A stretch of DNA of 64,000 nt from Komagataella phaffii GS115 (GCF_000027005.1 NC_012965.1:359001-423000), one strand, 5' to 3'. Shown: positions 10,087-20,204, counted from the first letter of the stretch. The notes: generated from the letters alone by a model not told the origin. Made by a program: numbers and translations.

Positions 10087-11631
10087 ATGGAACAACTGAT
10101 CCCCTTTATTCTTTTTGCAGTGATAAGTCAGTGGTTTGACGACTCGCACTATTCAGCTTATGCTGCTGTCAACTACCCTCCTGAAATTTGGACTCAAATT
10201 CTCAATCAGCTGAACCAAAAAGACGTGATAGCGTTGATGCTTACCAACCGCATCACGTGCAGCTTATCTGCCACGCGGCTCTATCGAAGAGTGTATATCA
10301 CTGCTGAGAATTCGCAGATGCCATCAACTTCGTACGATGAGTGGAACTACACTGTTACCACTGCAACCAGGTTCCTCAAGATGCTTCGAACAAGCCATGG
10401 TAGTAAGTTAGCAGTGGAGACCGTTTATGTCGGGTGCAAACTTAATTCTGTCATTCTTTTCGAACTCGCAAGTCATCTACCGCATGCGGCTCTGGTTTGC
10501 ATGGACATGGCTTACGTGATCCTTCCCCATCACAGTTGGGGAAGTTCTTTTTGGATCATAGGAAATGCAATTACCAATAATATAGCGCAGTTGAGGCTGG
10601 AAGAGCTCGCAGTTGATGATAGTATTCCCTTTTATGGGCTGCAACGTGGTAGAGCGCTTCATTTGCCTTCCTTGAAGAAGCTCTCCGTCAAAGCAACTCA
10701 CTGGTCTAAAACTTTACCATTGGTGACTGATCTTTTCAGTGCTATGCATCCATTTCAATTGGAGAGTCTTGAAGTGGGCGATCCTTTGGTCTTTTGCGAG
10801 GTTTGCAGTTCCTTGGGCACCTCTGAACAGTTCCGCTTAAAGTCTTTGACCCTGGATTTTGGATCCTCTAGTGATATTCCTCCAGATTACGACTACACAA
10901 GACTTTTAGAAATTATGAAAAACAGTATTCAAGAAGTAAATGAGCTTCGTTTACGATTTTGGACTTTTCAAGAAACAGATGGTATATCAGAGTTCCTTAG
11001 AAAGATAGCGGTATTGTTGGGTCCAAATCTTCAATCATTGGGAATATTTTTTCTTGGAGAAACTCCCAGATCCATTGAAGATCAGGATTCGATTCAACTA
11101 GTTACCACCAAGTTATATCCATCGTATCTACCAGATATCGTCGGATTTTTTGCTGCGATCCAGCATCTTCGCTTAGAAGAAATCACTTTAAGCGTGTCAC
11201 ACCAAATAGGACTGGATGAGTTGACGGCAAATGTATCGAATTCCAGGTTCTCAATACTTAGTGCAGCATTATTGTTATCCGTAGTGCGGCTAAACGTTTT
11301 TGGTAACCTGTGCGGGCCTTTCTTCAACGGATGGGTTCGGCGATACGATATTGGCCATGGCCGAATTTTTCGAATAGCTCCTCGACACAACGTCTTGGGT
11401 GGTGCCCTCCCACCAATTCAGGACGATCATATCCAATCTTTACCTGATCTGGAGATGGCGCAGCTCGTTTCCCAACGTCAGTTTATCTGTGCTGCGCGTG
11501 GCCAAGTTTCAGTGCCATTCACCACCGCCAACAAGAATGCGCCTCTTTTGCGAGAGCGCTACCGGCTTCTGATAGAAGATCACGCGGGTCCTTTACCAGC
11601 GGATATACATATCAACGGTCTCCCAGTTTAG
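10087..11631 (+). CDS. F-box-like protein, LRR-type C-terminus, unnamed
   Basis: This 514-residue protein has an F-box-like motif at about residues 30-72 (NYPPEIWTQILNQLNQKDVIALMLTNR, then LYRRVYI). Long leucine-patterned segments follow (LEELAVDD, LKKLSVKA, LESLEVGD, LKSLTLDFG) that look like degenerate leucine-rich repeats. Such proteins usually bind Skp1 and present substrates to SCF ubiquitin ligases. I cannot name a S. cerevisiae orthologue. The first 20 residues are hydrophobic (LIPFILFAVISQW), which is unusual ahead of an F-box. The Skp1 link is inferred from the motif only. Confidence 0.6.
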   Translation: MEQLIPFILFAVISQWFDDSHYSAYAAVNYPPEIWTQILNQLNQKDVIALMLTNRITCSLSATRLYRRVYITAENSQMPSTSYDEWNYTVTTATRFLKMLRTSHGSKLAVETVYVGCKLNSVILFELASHLPHAALVCMDMAYVILPHHSWGSSFWIIGNAITNNIAQLRLEELAVDDSIPFYGLQRGRALHLPSLKKLSVKATHWSKTLPLVTDLFSAMHPFQLESLEVGDPLVFCEVCSSLGTSEQFRLKSLTLDFGSSSDIPPDYDYTRLLEIMKNSIQEVNELRLRFWTFQETDGISEFLRKIAVLLGPNLQSLGIFFLGETPRSIEDQDSIQLVTTKLYPSYLPDIVGFFAAIQHLRLEEITLSVSHQIGLDELTANVSNSRFSILSAALLLSVVRLNVFGNLCGPFFNGWVRRYDIGHGRIFRIAPRHNVLGGALPPIQDDHIQSLPDLEMAQLVSQRQFICAARGQVSVPFTTANKNAPLLRERYRLLIEDHAGPLPADIHINGLPV

Positions 11632-12223
11632 GAGATGCGCCCTTTTACGTGGATTTCAACCTGGATGGAAGAGAATCTTGTCTATTGAGGAAGAAGAATG
11701 GAAGATTATTCACATCTTCTCTGTATTTAAGAACCTTTGAAGCGTCACCAAGTGCTTTTCTCTCTTTACGTGTATTTCGTAACGTTTAAGGCGTTCTCCT
11801 TTGGTCTCTTTTCTCCGTTCTAGCTCGATCACTTTTGTTGGCTCCTAGTTTTATAGATGTCAGATGCATAAGAATTTTTCATCAACATTTCACCCCTGTC
11901 AAATGGATAAATTTCTCACTTAACAATAGACTTGTTTCCTAAATCTTCCGGCGGACATACGCGCCTGATAGGCCTACACCCCTAATCTACCCGCATCCAC
12001 CCGTAGAGTGCATAGAAATGCGCGATGCCCGCACCTAAAAGCGTGCGTTGCAATCTTTATTGCGCTGTCCTTCTGGCGTTCCGTCTAGACTTCCAGTGCC
12101 CCTCTCATATCGGCCTCCCCTCCTCCATCTTCTACAGAAAAATTTATAAATAAAGGCAACCTTCCGCAATTCAACATCTTCGATCGTCCTCGTGGTTAGT
12201 TGAATGATATATATTCGGACATA
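11632..12223 (+). promoter_or_regulatory. MAE1 upstream region with TATA box
   Basis: This 592-bp gap has no supported gene. TATAAATA at 12145-12152 lies 72 bp before the MAE1 ATG and is a good TATA-box candidate. The stretch before it is C/T-rich on the + strand, as is common upstream of well-expressed yeast genes. Confidence 0.5.
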
Positions 12224-14119
12224 ATGAGCTCTCTTTACATGCCCTCAAAATCAATGAAACGGCTTACTGTGAGCTGTCGTCGTTTTATATCTTCGGCTCA
12301 ACCAAAAATTGTTACACACAAAATACTCACACCAGTTGGGACAGAAGCGGCAGCCAAAGTAGATGTTCCCAAGACGACCCGTCTTTCTGTGGAAGGCCCT
12401 ATCGAATGCCACTTGCAAGGATTTGAGCTATTAAACTCTCCATTGTTTAACAAGGGTTCTGCGTTCACTCCAGAGGAAAGAGCAGCCTTTGGGTTAGAAG
12501 GGTTACTTCCTCCAGTAGCCAATGACTTAAACGAACAAGCAGAGAGAGCTTACAAGCAGCTGTCTTTCTTGAAAACCCCACTAGCAAAGAATGATTTTTG
12601 TACCTCCATGAGACAGCAAAATAAGGTTCTTTTCTACGAGTTGGTGAGGCGACACATTAGAGAGCTACTGCCCATCATCTATACTCCTACGGAGGGGGAT
12701 GCCATTGCCGCATATTCACATAGATTCCGTAAACCTGAGGGTTGTTTCCTTGATGTCACGGACCCTGAATCCATAGAGGATCGTTTATCTCGTTTCGGTG
12801 AGAGTAAAGATGTGGATTATATTGTAGTTTCTGACGGAGAAGGAATTTTGGGAATTGGTGATCAGGGTATAGGTGGTGTTCGTATTGCCATTTCCAAGTT
12901 AGCTTTAATGACTCTTTGCGGTGGTATTCATCCTGGAAGAGTTATCCCTGTCGTTGTTGATGCCGGTACAAACAATAAGGCTCTTCTGGATGACGAACTA
13001 TACATGGGTAGCCGCTTCCCTCGAGTTCGTGGTGAAGAGTACTATTCTTTTTTTGACAAGTTTATTGAAGTTGTCAAGCGTAGATTCCCATCTGCAGTGT
13101 TGCATTTTGAAGATTTCGGTGTAACTAATGCCAAGCCCCTATTGGACAAGTATCGTTCCGTTCTTCCTTGCTTCAATGACGACATTCAAGGTACTGGGGC
13201 CGTTGTAATGGCATCTATGGCAGCCGCATTGAAACTTACGAATCGAGATTTGTTAGATTCCACCATCGTTATTTATGGCGCTGGTTCTGCTGGTCTTGGA
13301 ATTGCTTTCCAGATCGTCAATCACATGGTTAACCATGGTGCCACTAAAGAAGAAGCTTACTCAAGGATTCATTTGCTAGATCGTCATGGCTTGATTCTCA
13401 CAAACATGAGCGATGTATCCAACAAAGATCAAATGCTCTTTGCGGATGATCCTAGCAGCTGGGATGGTATTAATACCAAATCCCTAGTTGATGTCATCGA
13501 GAAACTCAAACCCACCACATTAATTGGTTGCTCCACCCAAGCCGGAGCCTTCACAGAGGAAGTCATTAAGACAATGTACAAATACAACCCCAGGCCAATA
13601 GTGTTCCCTCTTTCCAACCCTACTAGACTTCATGAAGCTGTTCCTGTTGATGTTATGCGATGGACGGATGATAATGCCCTAATTGCTACTGGTTCTCCCT
13701 TTAAGCCTGTTCGTGGTCATGTCATCAGTGAAAACAATAACTGCTTCTCATTCCCAGGTATCGGATTGGGAGCCGTTCTTTCTAGAGCTACAACCATCTC
13801 CGACACTATGATTTCCGCTGCAGTTGATGAACTTGCCAGTGGTTCCCCTGCATTCAAGGACCCTAAAGCAGGTTTGCTTGCCCCAGTCGAAGTGATAAAT
13901 GAGACATCTGCTAAAGTGGCAGCCGCCTTAATCCTTCAAAGTATCAAGGAAGGCACTGCCAGAGTGGAAGAAGAGCTGTCTCCAAATGGAGATAAAGTTT
14001 CTGTCCCTAGAGACTTTGAGGGTTGTGTTGCATGGGTCAAATCCCAAATGTGGCGACCAGAATATAGACCCATGGTGAAGGTGGAACGAGTTCCCGAAAT
14101 CCATACGCATCAGTCATAG
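12224..14119 (+). CDS. MAE1: NAD(P)-dependent malic enzyme, mitochondrial
   Basis: This 631-residue malic enzyme oxidatively decarboxylates malate to pyruvate. The N-terminus (MKRLTVSCRRFISSAQ just after the first ATG) is basic and hydroxylated, like a mitochondrial presequence. Family signatures are in order: YTPTEGDAI, SDGEGILGIGDQGIGG near residue 200, FEDFGVTNA (metal-binding acidic residues), FNDDIQGTGAVV, the nucleotide-binding GAGSAGLGIA near 352, and PLSNPT. The frame is open slightly upstream to 12200, but 12224 is the first ATG. The length is close to S. cerevisiae Mae1 (669). Confidence 0.95.
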   Translation: MSSLYMPSKSMKRLTVSCRRFISSAQPKIVTHKILTPVGTEAAAKVDVPKTTRLSVEGPIECHLQGFELLNSPLFNKGSAFTPEERAAFGLEGLLPPVANDLNEQAERAYKQLSFLKTPLAKNDFCTSMRQQNKVLFYELVRRHIRELLPIIYTPTEGDAIAAYSHRFRKPEGCFLDVTDPESIEDRLSRFGESKDVDYIVVSDGEGILGIGDQGIGGVRIAISKLALMTLCGGIHPGRVIPVVVDAGTNNKALLDDELYMGSRFPRVRGEEYYSFFDKFIEVVKRRFPSAVLHFEDFGVTNAKPLLDKYRSVLPCFNDDIQGTGAVVMASMAAALKLTNRDLLDSTIVIYGAGSAGLGIAFQIVNHMVNHGATKEEAYSRIHLLDRHGLILTNMSDVSNKDQMLFADDPSSWDGINTKSLVDVIEKLKPTTLIGCSTQAGAFTEEVIKTMYKYNPRPIVFPLSNPTRLHEAVPVDVMRWTDDNALIATGSPFKPVRGHVISENNNCFSFPGIGLGAVLSRATTISDTMISAAVDELASGSPAFKDPKAGLLAPVEVINETSAKVAAALILQSIKEGTARVEEELSPNGDKVSVPRDFEGCVAWVKSQMWRPEYRPMVKVERVPEIHTHQS

Positions 14120-14170
14120 ACTAATATCATCTCTAATATTATTTCTCAAATATTTGAACTATCACATGAG

Positions 14171-15793
14171 CTATACAAAATGGTTGATTAAGTGGTCCTC
14201 TAACCAGAGCATTACTGTCCCTTCTCTTCCTTTTCTTTGTTCCAATTCCTTATTTTTCAACCTCTTTTCATCTTCATCTATTGTGGCCTTACCTGTAAAC
14301 AGATCACATTCGGAAGAACTTACTCTTTTACTTTTGTTCATCAATTTGTAGCCTCCCAATAATGCCAGATAGATAGGAATTCCAATGTATCCAGTGATGA
14401 AATTCTTATAATCAAATTTGTCCCCAAGAAACACTCCAAAGTTGTTCATCAGGACAATGACAATGCAAAATAGAATGCAAACATAAGAATACAATGGCTG
14501 GAAAGGTGCTCGCCACGGTAGGAAGCTGTTTCGATCAAAGTTTTGTTTCTTAATTGCTTTCATAAATGAAATATGAGCAACTAGTAATGATATCCAAACT
14601 AACAGCCCAAATACAGAAACGACATTGACAAAGTAATTGAACACTGTTCTAGCAGAAGAGGTCAAGGTCATGAAAGCCAAAAGGGAAAATCCACACCCAA
14701 CAAGAACCCCGTAGATTGGCACACCGTGCTTTGTGGTCTGAGCAAAGATCCTTGGAGCCTGCCTTTTCACAGCCAGTCCATGCAATGTTCTTACAGCTAC
14801 GTAGAAGTCGGAAGTGGCTGAAGAGACTGCAAATAACAGGATACAACCGTTGATTAGATGCGGTAGTCCGTTGATTTTTGCTATTTTCATTGCAACAACG
14901 AACGGAGAAGACGCGGCAGATGTGGTTGATTTGATGGCTTGTTCCATTAACGGATCATTAGATGGCACACAGCATCCAAGTAAGAACACTGTAAAGCAGT
15001 AGATCAATATGATTCTCCAGAAGGTCAGTTTGATGGCTTTTGGTAAAGCTCTTCTTGGATTTTCTGCCTCAACAATTGCGACACAGACGAATTCAATCCC
15101 CACATAAGAGAAAACAGCATTAACCATTACCGACATAAACGACAAAGCTTTACCTTTTGGTCCTTCTATCACGGTTGCCTGATGATAATCTCTGAAGGCA
15201 CCCGGATCATGCCAGTAGCGGAATCCTGATGGTTGGCGGTTGGGGGCTCCTCCTGACATGATGACCATCATAACAATCCACAACCCCACAATGGTGATTA
15301 TTTTAACAGAAGAAAGCACGCATTCAAAATTTCCAAAATATTTTACGGGTAATAAGTTGGCAACCCACACTACTACCATAAAAACAAATATCCAAACTCC
15401 CGAATTAACTTGATCGGTGCTGACCCAAAACTCCATGACCAAACTGGTAGAGACAATTTGGTTGGGCATGGAGAATAAATAGAGTAGCATATAGGTCCAT
15501 CCAGTTGCAAATCCCAATGCAGGATGACAGTAACGATGGGCGTAACCAGCAAAATCACAGGGAATAAACGTGGCCATTTCCCCGATTGCAGCGATAACAC
15601 CAAAGGCAATCATTCCTACAGCTAGGAAAGATATCAGTACTGCACCTGGGCCAGCATCATAAAGTGCTTTTGCAGTTCCAACCATCAAGCCCACTCCAAT
15701 ACCTCCCCCCATTGCAATAATGGAAACATTACGGGCGTTGAGGGTTTTTTTTAGGTCTGTGCTTGTGTCTAATTCAGACTTTAGTTCTGACAT
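14171..15793 (-). CDS. Amino-acid permease (YAT/APC family), specificity unassigned
   Basis: This 540-residue protein has about twelve predicted membrane segments and the fungal amino-acid permease signatures. These are NARNVSIIAMGGGIGVGLMVG at residues 18-38, the TM3 region ATFIPCDFAGYAHRYCHPALG, and FSYVGIEFVCVAIVEAENPRRALPKAI. It should be a proton-coupled plasma-membrane transporter. It differs from general permeases in the FIPCDFAGYAHRY stretch and I cannot assign a substrate. The charged tail is KNKELEQRKGREGT. It is convergent with MAE1, with 51 bp between stops. The long upstream gap (864 bp to the next gene) suggests regulated expression. Confidence 0.85.
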   Translation of the reverse strand: MSELKSELDTSTDLKKTLNARNVSIIAMGGGIGVGLMVGTAKALYDAGPGAVLISFLAVGMIAFGVIAAIGEMATFIPCDFAGYAHRYCHPALGFATGWTYMLLYLFSMPNQIVSTSLVMEFWVSTDQVNSGVWIFVFMVVVWVANLLPVKYFGNFECVLSSVKIITIVGLWIVMMVIMSGGAPNRQPSGFRYWHDPGAFRDYHQATVIEGPKGKALSFMSVMVNAVFSYVGIEFVCVAIVEAENPRRALPKAIKLTFWRIILIYCFTVFLLGCCVPSNDPLMEQAIKSTTSAASSPFVVAMKIAKINGLPHLINGCILLFAVSSATSDFYVAVRTLHGLAVKRQAPRIFAQTTKHGVPIYGVLVGCGFSLLAFMTLTSSARTVFNYFVNVVSVFGLLVWISLLVAHISFMKAIKKQNFDRNSFLPWRAPFQPLYSYVCILFCIVIVLMNNFGVFLGDKFDYKNFITGYIGIPIYLALLGGYKLMNKSKRVSSSECDLFTGKATIDEDEKRLKNKELEQRKGREGTVMLWLEDHLINHFV

Positions 15794-16657
15794 TTGGCTT
15801 GCTATAAGAGAAAAGGGAGTTGAGGATATCTACAAGCTAATAAACGATCATTGCCATTCATTATCTGCAGATAGTGAAGATACGAAAGCCATTTTGAGCT
15901 GAGGGAGGAATCTGCCAGAACTTGTAATTACAACAAGCTGATGTAGTATATGCAAGATGGCGCGGCTTGTCTGAAAAATTGACGTACCTCCTTACATCGG
16001 CATCGAAACTTAAGTTTTTAGTCTACCCGGACCTGGAAACACCCGAGGATGTAAAAGTTAGGGGAAGAGCTCAATTTCAAATGCTGGCCTTTTGTAATAA
16101 GTAGAGCTAGGCTATTGTATCCCAATTGCTTCAAGCATGTAGCTGCTATAGAGCGTTACTAAGATAAGTGCTGCAAAATGTGCGGCCTGTCAACGGCCTC
16201 TCGGTACAGCAAAGAATCAAAAATAAAATTGAACAACACTCTCTGGCCCTTTTCAGGCAAAGATCTTTTGAAATTAAATTGTTTAATTGTGTTCTTCGGG
16301 AACTAGTCATATATGCGAGTTAACATCTATGTTATGGACATTCGACATCTAGCATCCATATTTGTTCCATTTTCTTGATCCACAACAAAGTATCGAAAGG
16401 GATAGACTGTAGCAACTTCGATGTCGTAGATAACTCTTTAAGCAATTAATATTTGGACATTGAGAGCAGGTATTTCTCCAAGGTCACCTGCTGTTCTTTT
16501 AAAGTTCTAAAAGGTTTTACCGCATCGAGATACATCTCTTATTCGGGTAACTGCGAGCACCGGGATTCGAAAAACTAAGTTTAAATATCGTTTTCGCAAG
16601 CTTAATTTCTCTCTCTAAACTTGGACGCCAGCCGAACTTTCCTTCTACCCAGGAAGA
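15794..16657. promoter_or_regulatory. Intergenic region, divergent promoters (permease / F-box gene)
   Basis: This 864-bp gap between two divergent genes holds no ORF or RNA I can support. It contains AT-rich stretches, including TTTAAATA near 16580, which could serve as a TATA element for the + strand F-box gene. No repeat or tRNA-like structure was seen. Confidence 0.4.
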
Positions 16658-18061
16658 ATGAAGAAGCTGCAGCTTATGGGACTTAAGAAGAAATTTTCAA
16701 AGAAAGTCCCAAAAGAACCAGTTGTGTACCCTGAAATTCATTTAGTGAGCCTTCCAGATGAAATTTTAACTCTCATATTCAAGAACTTAGATAAGAAGAC
16801 ACTATGCGCTCTTTCCCAAATTAACAAAAGACTCCAGGCGGTCAGTCAAAAGACACTTTACAGAGCTATCCGTGTATCCTCCACTTTAAAGTTGTTACAA
16901 CTCTGTAGAACTTTGGATAGAAACTCAGTGGAACAAAAGCCATGGTTGTACGCTATTGATTCACTACAGTTGGATATTGACATTGGAAATAGTGCAAACG
17001 AGTTTATCAGTGTGAGCATAGGGAAGTTGGGATACTCTTCATCCATAAAATCTACCAATTACAAAGATTTATTGAACACGTTTAACTTGTACAAGAACCT
17101 CATGACACATTTACTTTCCCTCAACTCCATTTCTCTAACTCAAGTTTCACCCCGACTAAATTTTCCCATAGAATGTTCTCTTTACTACAAAGTTAATGAT
17201 AGGATTGAATGTCCAAAGAATTACACTTACGATGACTTGAGGAGAGATTCCATCAAAACTGTCAGATTGGAAAGTCAAGACGGGATTTCCATCCCATTAC
17301 GAAGCCACTTATTATGGTCATTTGGATTGATCAAAGAGCTGATCCTTCGAAACATGAATATTGATGAAGAATCTCTTGTAGACACGAGGTATTTAGTAGA
17401 TGCTTCCTCCGGTAATTGGATTATTGACCCCATTAATCAAATCACTCAACCAATTACTGGCTTCCCAACCATCGATACGATACCAAAACATAAGAAGAGC
17501 TACCACTCTCCGATAGAGAAACTTACCCTAAATGCTACCACCGTTTCATCTTCCGCATTGCATTTTCTTCGAAACTATTTTCACAATGTTACTGAATTAT
17601 GTCTACTTAACATCAAAAACTTACACGATTTGGCTTCTATCACATATTTTCCTAACATAAAAGCATTAACCATTGATTTAGACTCCAAAATCTTTTGGAA
17701 TTTTTTGAATGATTTCCCAGTTCAGTTCGATTCGTTCTTCAGTGTATTGTGTTCACTCCATAAAATTCAAACAATAACATTCGTCAACGTCAAATTTTTC
17801 AACTTATCTTTAATTCCAAGAGAGCCTGTCAATGAATTAGATTATAACTCCTATAAAGTATCTATCTACCGGTTGTTCACGCATTTGGGCCGTATTGAAA
17901 ATGTCAGTTTCATTCTAACTACCCCGAAGAGAATCACCGCAAACACAAGATATCCTCTATTTATGAATCGTGACTGGTTGAGTATCTTATGGCCATTTGT
18001 TGATACTGGTTGTAAAGTTTCCATCAAATACGATGAAGGATCTTATGAATTCCAAGGGTAG
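16658..18061 (+). CDS. F-box protein, unnamed
   Basis: This 467-residue protein opens with a lysine-rich leader (MKKLQLMGLKKKFSKKVPKE). A clear F-box follows at about residues 27-72: LVSLPDEILTLIFKNLDKKT, then ALSQINKRLQAVSQKTLYRAI. The rest has leucine-patterned strands (IEKLTLNATTVSS, VTELCLLNIKNL, IKALTIDLD) suggesting a degenerate leucine-rich-repeat domain for substrate binding. By family it should act as a Skp1-binding SCF adaptor. No orthologue is recognised. It has the same layout as the 10087-11631 protein, but the two do not look like recent duplicates. Confidence 0.68.
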   Translation: MKKLQLMGLKKKFSKKVPKEPVVYPEIHLVSLPDEILTLIFKNLDKKTLCALSQINKRLQAVSQKTLYRAIRVSSTLKLLQLCRTLDRNSVEQKPWLYAIDSLQLDIDIGNSANEFISVSIGKLGYSSSIKSTNYKDLLNTFNLYKNLMTHLLSLNSISLTQVSPRLNFPIECSLYYKVNDRIECPKNYTYDDLRRDSIKTVRLESQDGISIPLRSHLLWSFGLIKELILRNMNIDEESLVDTRYLVDASSGNWIIDPINQITQPITGFPTIDTIPKHKKSYHSPIEKLTLNATTVSSSALHFLRNYFHNVTELCLLNIKNLHDLASITYFPNIKALTIDLDSKIFWNFLNDFPVQFDSFFSVLCSLHKIQTITFVNVKFFNLSLIPREPVNELDYNSYKVSIYRLFTHLGRIENVSFILTTPKRITANTRYPLFMNRDWLSILWPFVDTGCKVSIKYDEGSYEFQG

Positions 18062-18186
18062 CTAATTGTTAATGTATGTTAAATAATAGAGAAGCAGGAC
18101 ACCATGGCTACCATTACGGGTGAGAAAAGACCAACGAATTTGCTTAAATTTCCTTGAAGTTGTGTTAGTAATAAGACCAGAAGCAC

Positions 18187-19769
18187 TCAAACCTTAAAGT
18201 TCCATTCCTGTTGCCTTTGCCTGATTGCTCTGATTTTTTTTTCTCTTGCAATTTGCTTCTGTACCTTTGACTTTTCCTGTTTATTCTGCTTTGGTTTGGT
18301 CTTTTTGTTTGGAATCTTCCTGGTTTGGGGTTTGGGTTTGGGATTTGGGTTTGTTATTTGTCCTAAAAAATGGTTAGTAGTTCATTCTTGATGATAGGGT
18401 TCGATTTTAAAGTTAACCTACTAGAACTTGTTGAAGTTTCTACGTTTAAGATTTGGAGGTACTTACCATTTTTTGAGCCCTGGGATTTTTCTGGAACTGT
18501 TTGCTGTGTATCTGGTCCATTCAAATTATGGGTAGCAACAATTTTGCTCTTCTGGAATTTTGTTCCATCTGATAGAAAGATTTCTTTCTTTACAACAAAA
18601 TCATCATCACTCAACTCTACGTAGGAGCCTTTCTCACCTTTGACTCCCTGCGTAATGAAGGCCATTCCTAGACTTTGAGGAACAACCAATTTGTCCCCCA
18701 AATTTTCATAAGTGCCCTGACATTTAAGCGGTGCGGATCTAACATTTTCATTCATCTGCTTTATGTGGTAAGTTTCTGAGGCCTTAGCTAATTGGTTCTT
18801 GAAAGTTTCAAAATCCTTCAATAGTTTAACTCTCCCATCTGAAAGATATTCCACCATTCCATAATTATTCGGTTCTTGGGCAAACTCATAAGCAAGACCT
18901 CCGTTGAAAACAGAGCTCATCTTAGAAGAATAAATAGCCTCCACCTCTTGGAAAATTCTTGGAGTCACTTCGTTACATCCGTATTCTGAGAACATGATTG
19001 GTTTGGTATAATCCGCATAATGAGCTACCAACTGGTCATAGCCGCTCGTTTGCATGTTTTGATAGCCACACCATTGGTAGCTGTTGACTCCATAAAAGTC
19101 AACGCTATCCAATTCAGCTGTACTATTTGAGCATTCTAGGTACTTTGCCAATGGAATTCGAAAAGAAAGATCATCGGCTGCAGAATATCCAACAGGGATA
19201 GGTCTATCGCTATGATGTGTGATGTATGTTTTCAAATCTCTTACAACTGCTTTCATATAGTTAGAAGAATGTGTGGCGGAGACCTTATCATTCACGACTT
19301 CATTACCAGCAAAAAAGGCCAAGGTATTGTTATAATGAGAAAATTGTTCAACCACTTTGAAGATATGGTATAGATAATCATGATTATAGGAGCTCCAAGG
19401 CTCATATCTATTAATGCTTTGATTTGGCAAAGGTGAATTAACATCCAAGATCAAGTATATCCCAGCAGAAGCCAAAAGCGACATGCATTTGTCATGATTC
19501 AAGTCAGGATTAACCGAATAAACTCTAATAGTATTTATTCCAAGTTCCTGGAACAAGAGAATATCTCTAGCACATTCCTCTATTTCTGATAAAGGATCTT
19601 TGTCCGTTGAAACTCCAGAGGCACCTCCTGGCTGATAATCAACTCCCTTGACCATGAAAAGCTCACCCGTAAGAGAGTCATAAAAGTGCTTCCCCTTAAT
19701 GGTGATGGGATGGATATAGCCAAGGACCACATGCACGAGAAACAAAAGAACTGTCACCAAATATAGCAT
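18187..19769 (-). CDS. GH72 beta-1,3-glucanosyltransferase (Gas family), spliced
   Basis: The protein has a signal peptide (residues 1-17) and a GH72 domain. Acid/base Glu157 lies in FFAGNEVVND and nucleophile Glu262 in MFSEYGCNE, matching the spacing in Gas1. Gas enzymes elongate cell-wall beta-1,3-glucan. I propose two exons, 19769-18467 and 18362-18187, joined across a 104-nt intron, giving 492 residues. Without splicing the frame stops at 18363 after 468 residues. Neither form has an X8 domain or a hydrophobic GPI tail. The second exon encodes a 57-residue Pro/Lys/Gln/Arg-rich tail. The compact form recalls Gas2/Gas4-type sporulation enzymes, but I cannot assign the paralogue. Confidence 0.82.
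18327..18349 (+). other. G-quadruplex-type motif in the GH72 second exon
   Basis: The + strand has four G-runs separated by 3, 3 and 4 bases (GGGG-TTT-GGG-TTT-GGG-ATTT-GGG). The motif starts 14 bp past the intron acceptor, and the C-rich complement encodes a Pro/Lys stretch. Confidence 0.6.
18363..18466 (-). other. Spliceosomal intron in the GH72 gene
   Basis: Read on the minus strand the intron begins GTAAGT (18466-18461). It carries a perfect TACTAAC branch site (18379-18373) and ends TTTTTTAG at 18363. Donor, branch point and acceptor all fit budding-yeast consensus. Splicing joins a one-base codon remnant (G at 18467) to GA at 18362-18361, restoring Gly and opening a 57-codon frame. If the intron is retained, the stop codon TAG overlaps the acceptor AG itself. 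Confidence 0.8.
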
Positions 19770-19994
19770 CTTGTTATAGCTTTAGTAGTTGGGTTAGACT
19801 TTGCGGATGGTCGACTTTGTGTTTCTCTGGGGTTTAGCGTTGAGAAATCGTCCAACAATAGCATTGCAAATAATAATCTGTAATATTGAAAGTTTTAATT
19901 AAGAATATGGATTCTGAGAACCGAATGGGAGAAACCTACGTGGAGTACTCCTGTTTATCACAACTGCTAGCTCCATCTTATGTTAGAGTCTACC

Positions 19995-20004
19995 AAAAAA
20001 AAAA
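19995..20004 (-). terminator. RNA polymerase III terminator of tRNA-Ala
   Basis: A run of ten A on the + strand (T10 on the transcribed minus strand) starts four bases past the discriminator base of the tRNA-Ala gene. That is the expected oligo-T polymerase III stop. Confidence 0.85.
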
Positions 20005-20008
20005 TGAT

Positions 20009-20081
20009 TGGACGAGTTGGGAATCGAACCCAAGACCTCTCCCTTGCAAGGGGAGCGCGCTACCAACTACGCCACACGCCC
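20009..20081 (-). tRNA. tRNA-Ala (anticodon UGC)
   Basis: The 73-nt gene folds as a cloverleaf on the minus strand. It starts GGGCGTG, has the D-arm GCGTAGTTGGTAGCGC, anticodon stem-loop CTCCC-CTTGCAA-GGGAG with anticodon TGC, T-arm GGTTCGATTCC, and discriminator A. The G3:U70 pair, identity element for alanine, is present. There is no intron, and the sequence resembles yeast tRNA-Ala. Confidence 0.96.
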
Positions 20082-20204
20082 GAATAATACAAACTAGGAT
20101 AATGGAGTAATTATATTATAGAAAGAGAGATGTGTTGCTTCTTCATTAGATTCTTTCAAAGAACTGTTGAAGACAATTTAGCCACTTTAAAATATTCCTG
20201 CTGT

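Noticed and set aside
18130..18189. Second branch-like site (TACTAAC, minus strand at about 18169) after the GH72 second exon, suggesting another intron.
   Set aside because: No donor of consensus type lies in exon 2, and joining would reach a stop almost at once.
18320..18354. TTTGGG repeats as an internal telomere-like sequence.
   Set aside because: There are only a few imperfect units inside a coding exon, and the sequence does not match an extended telomere array.
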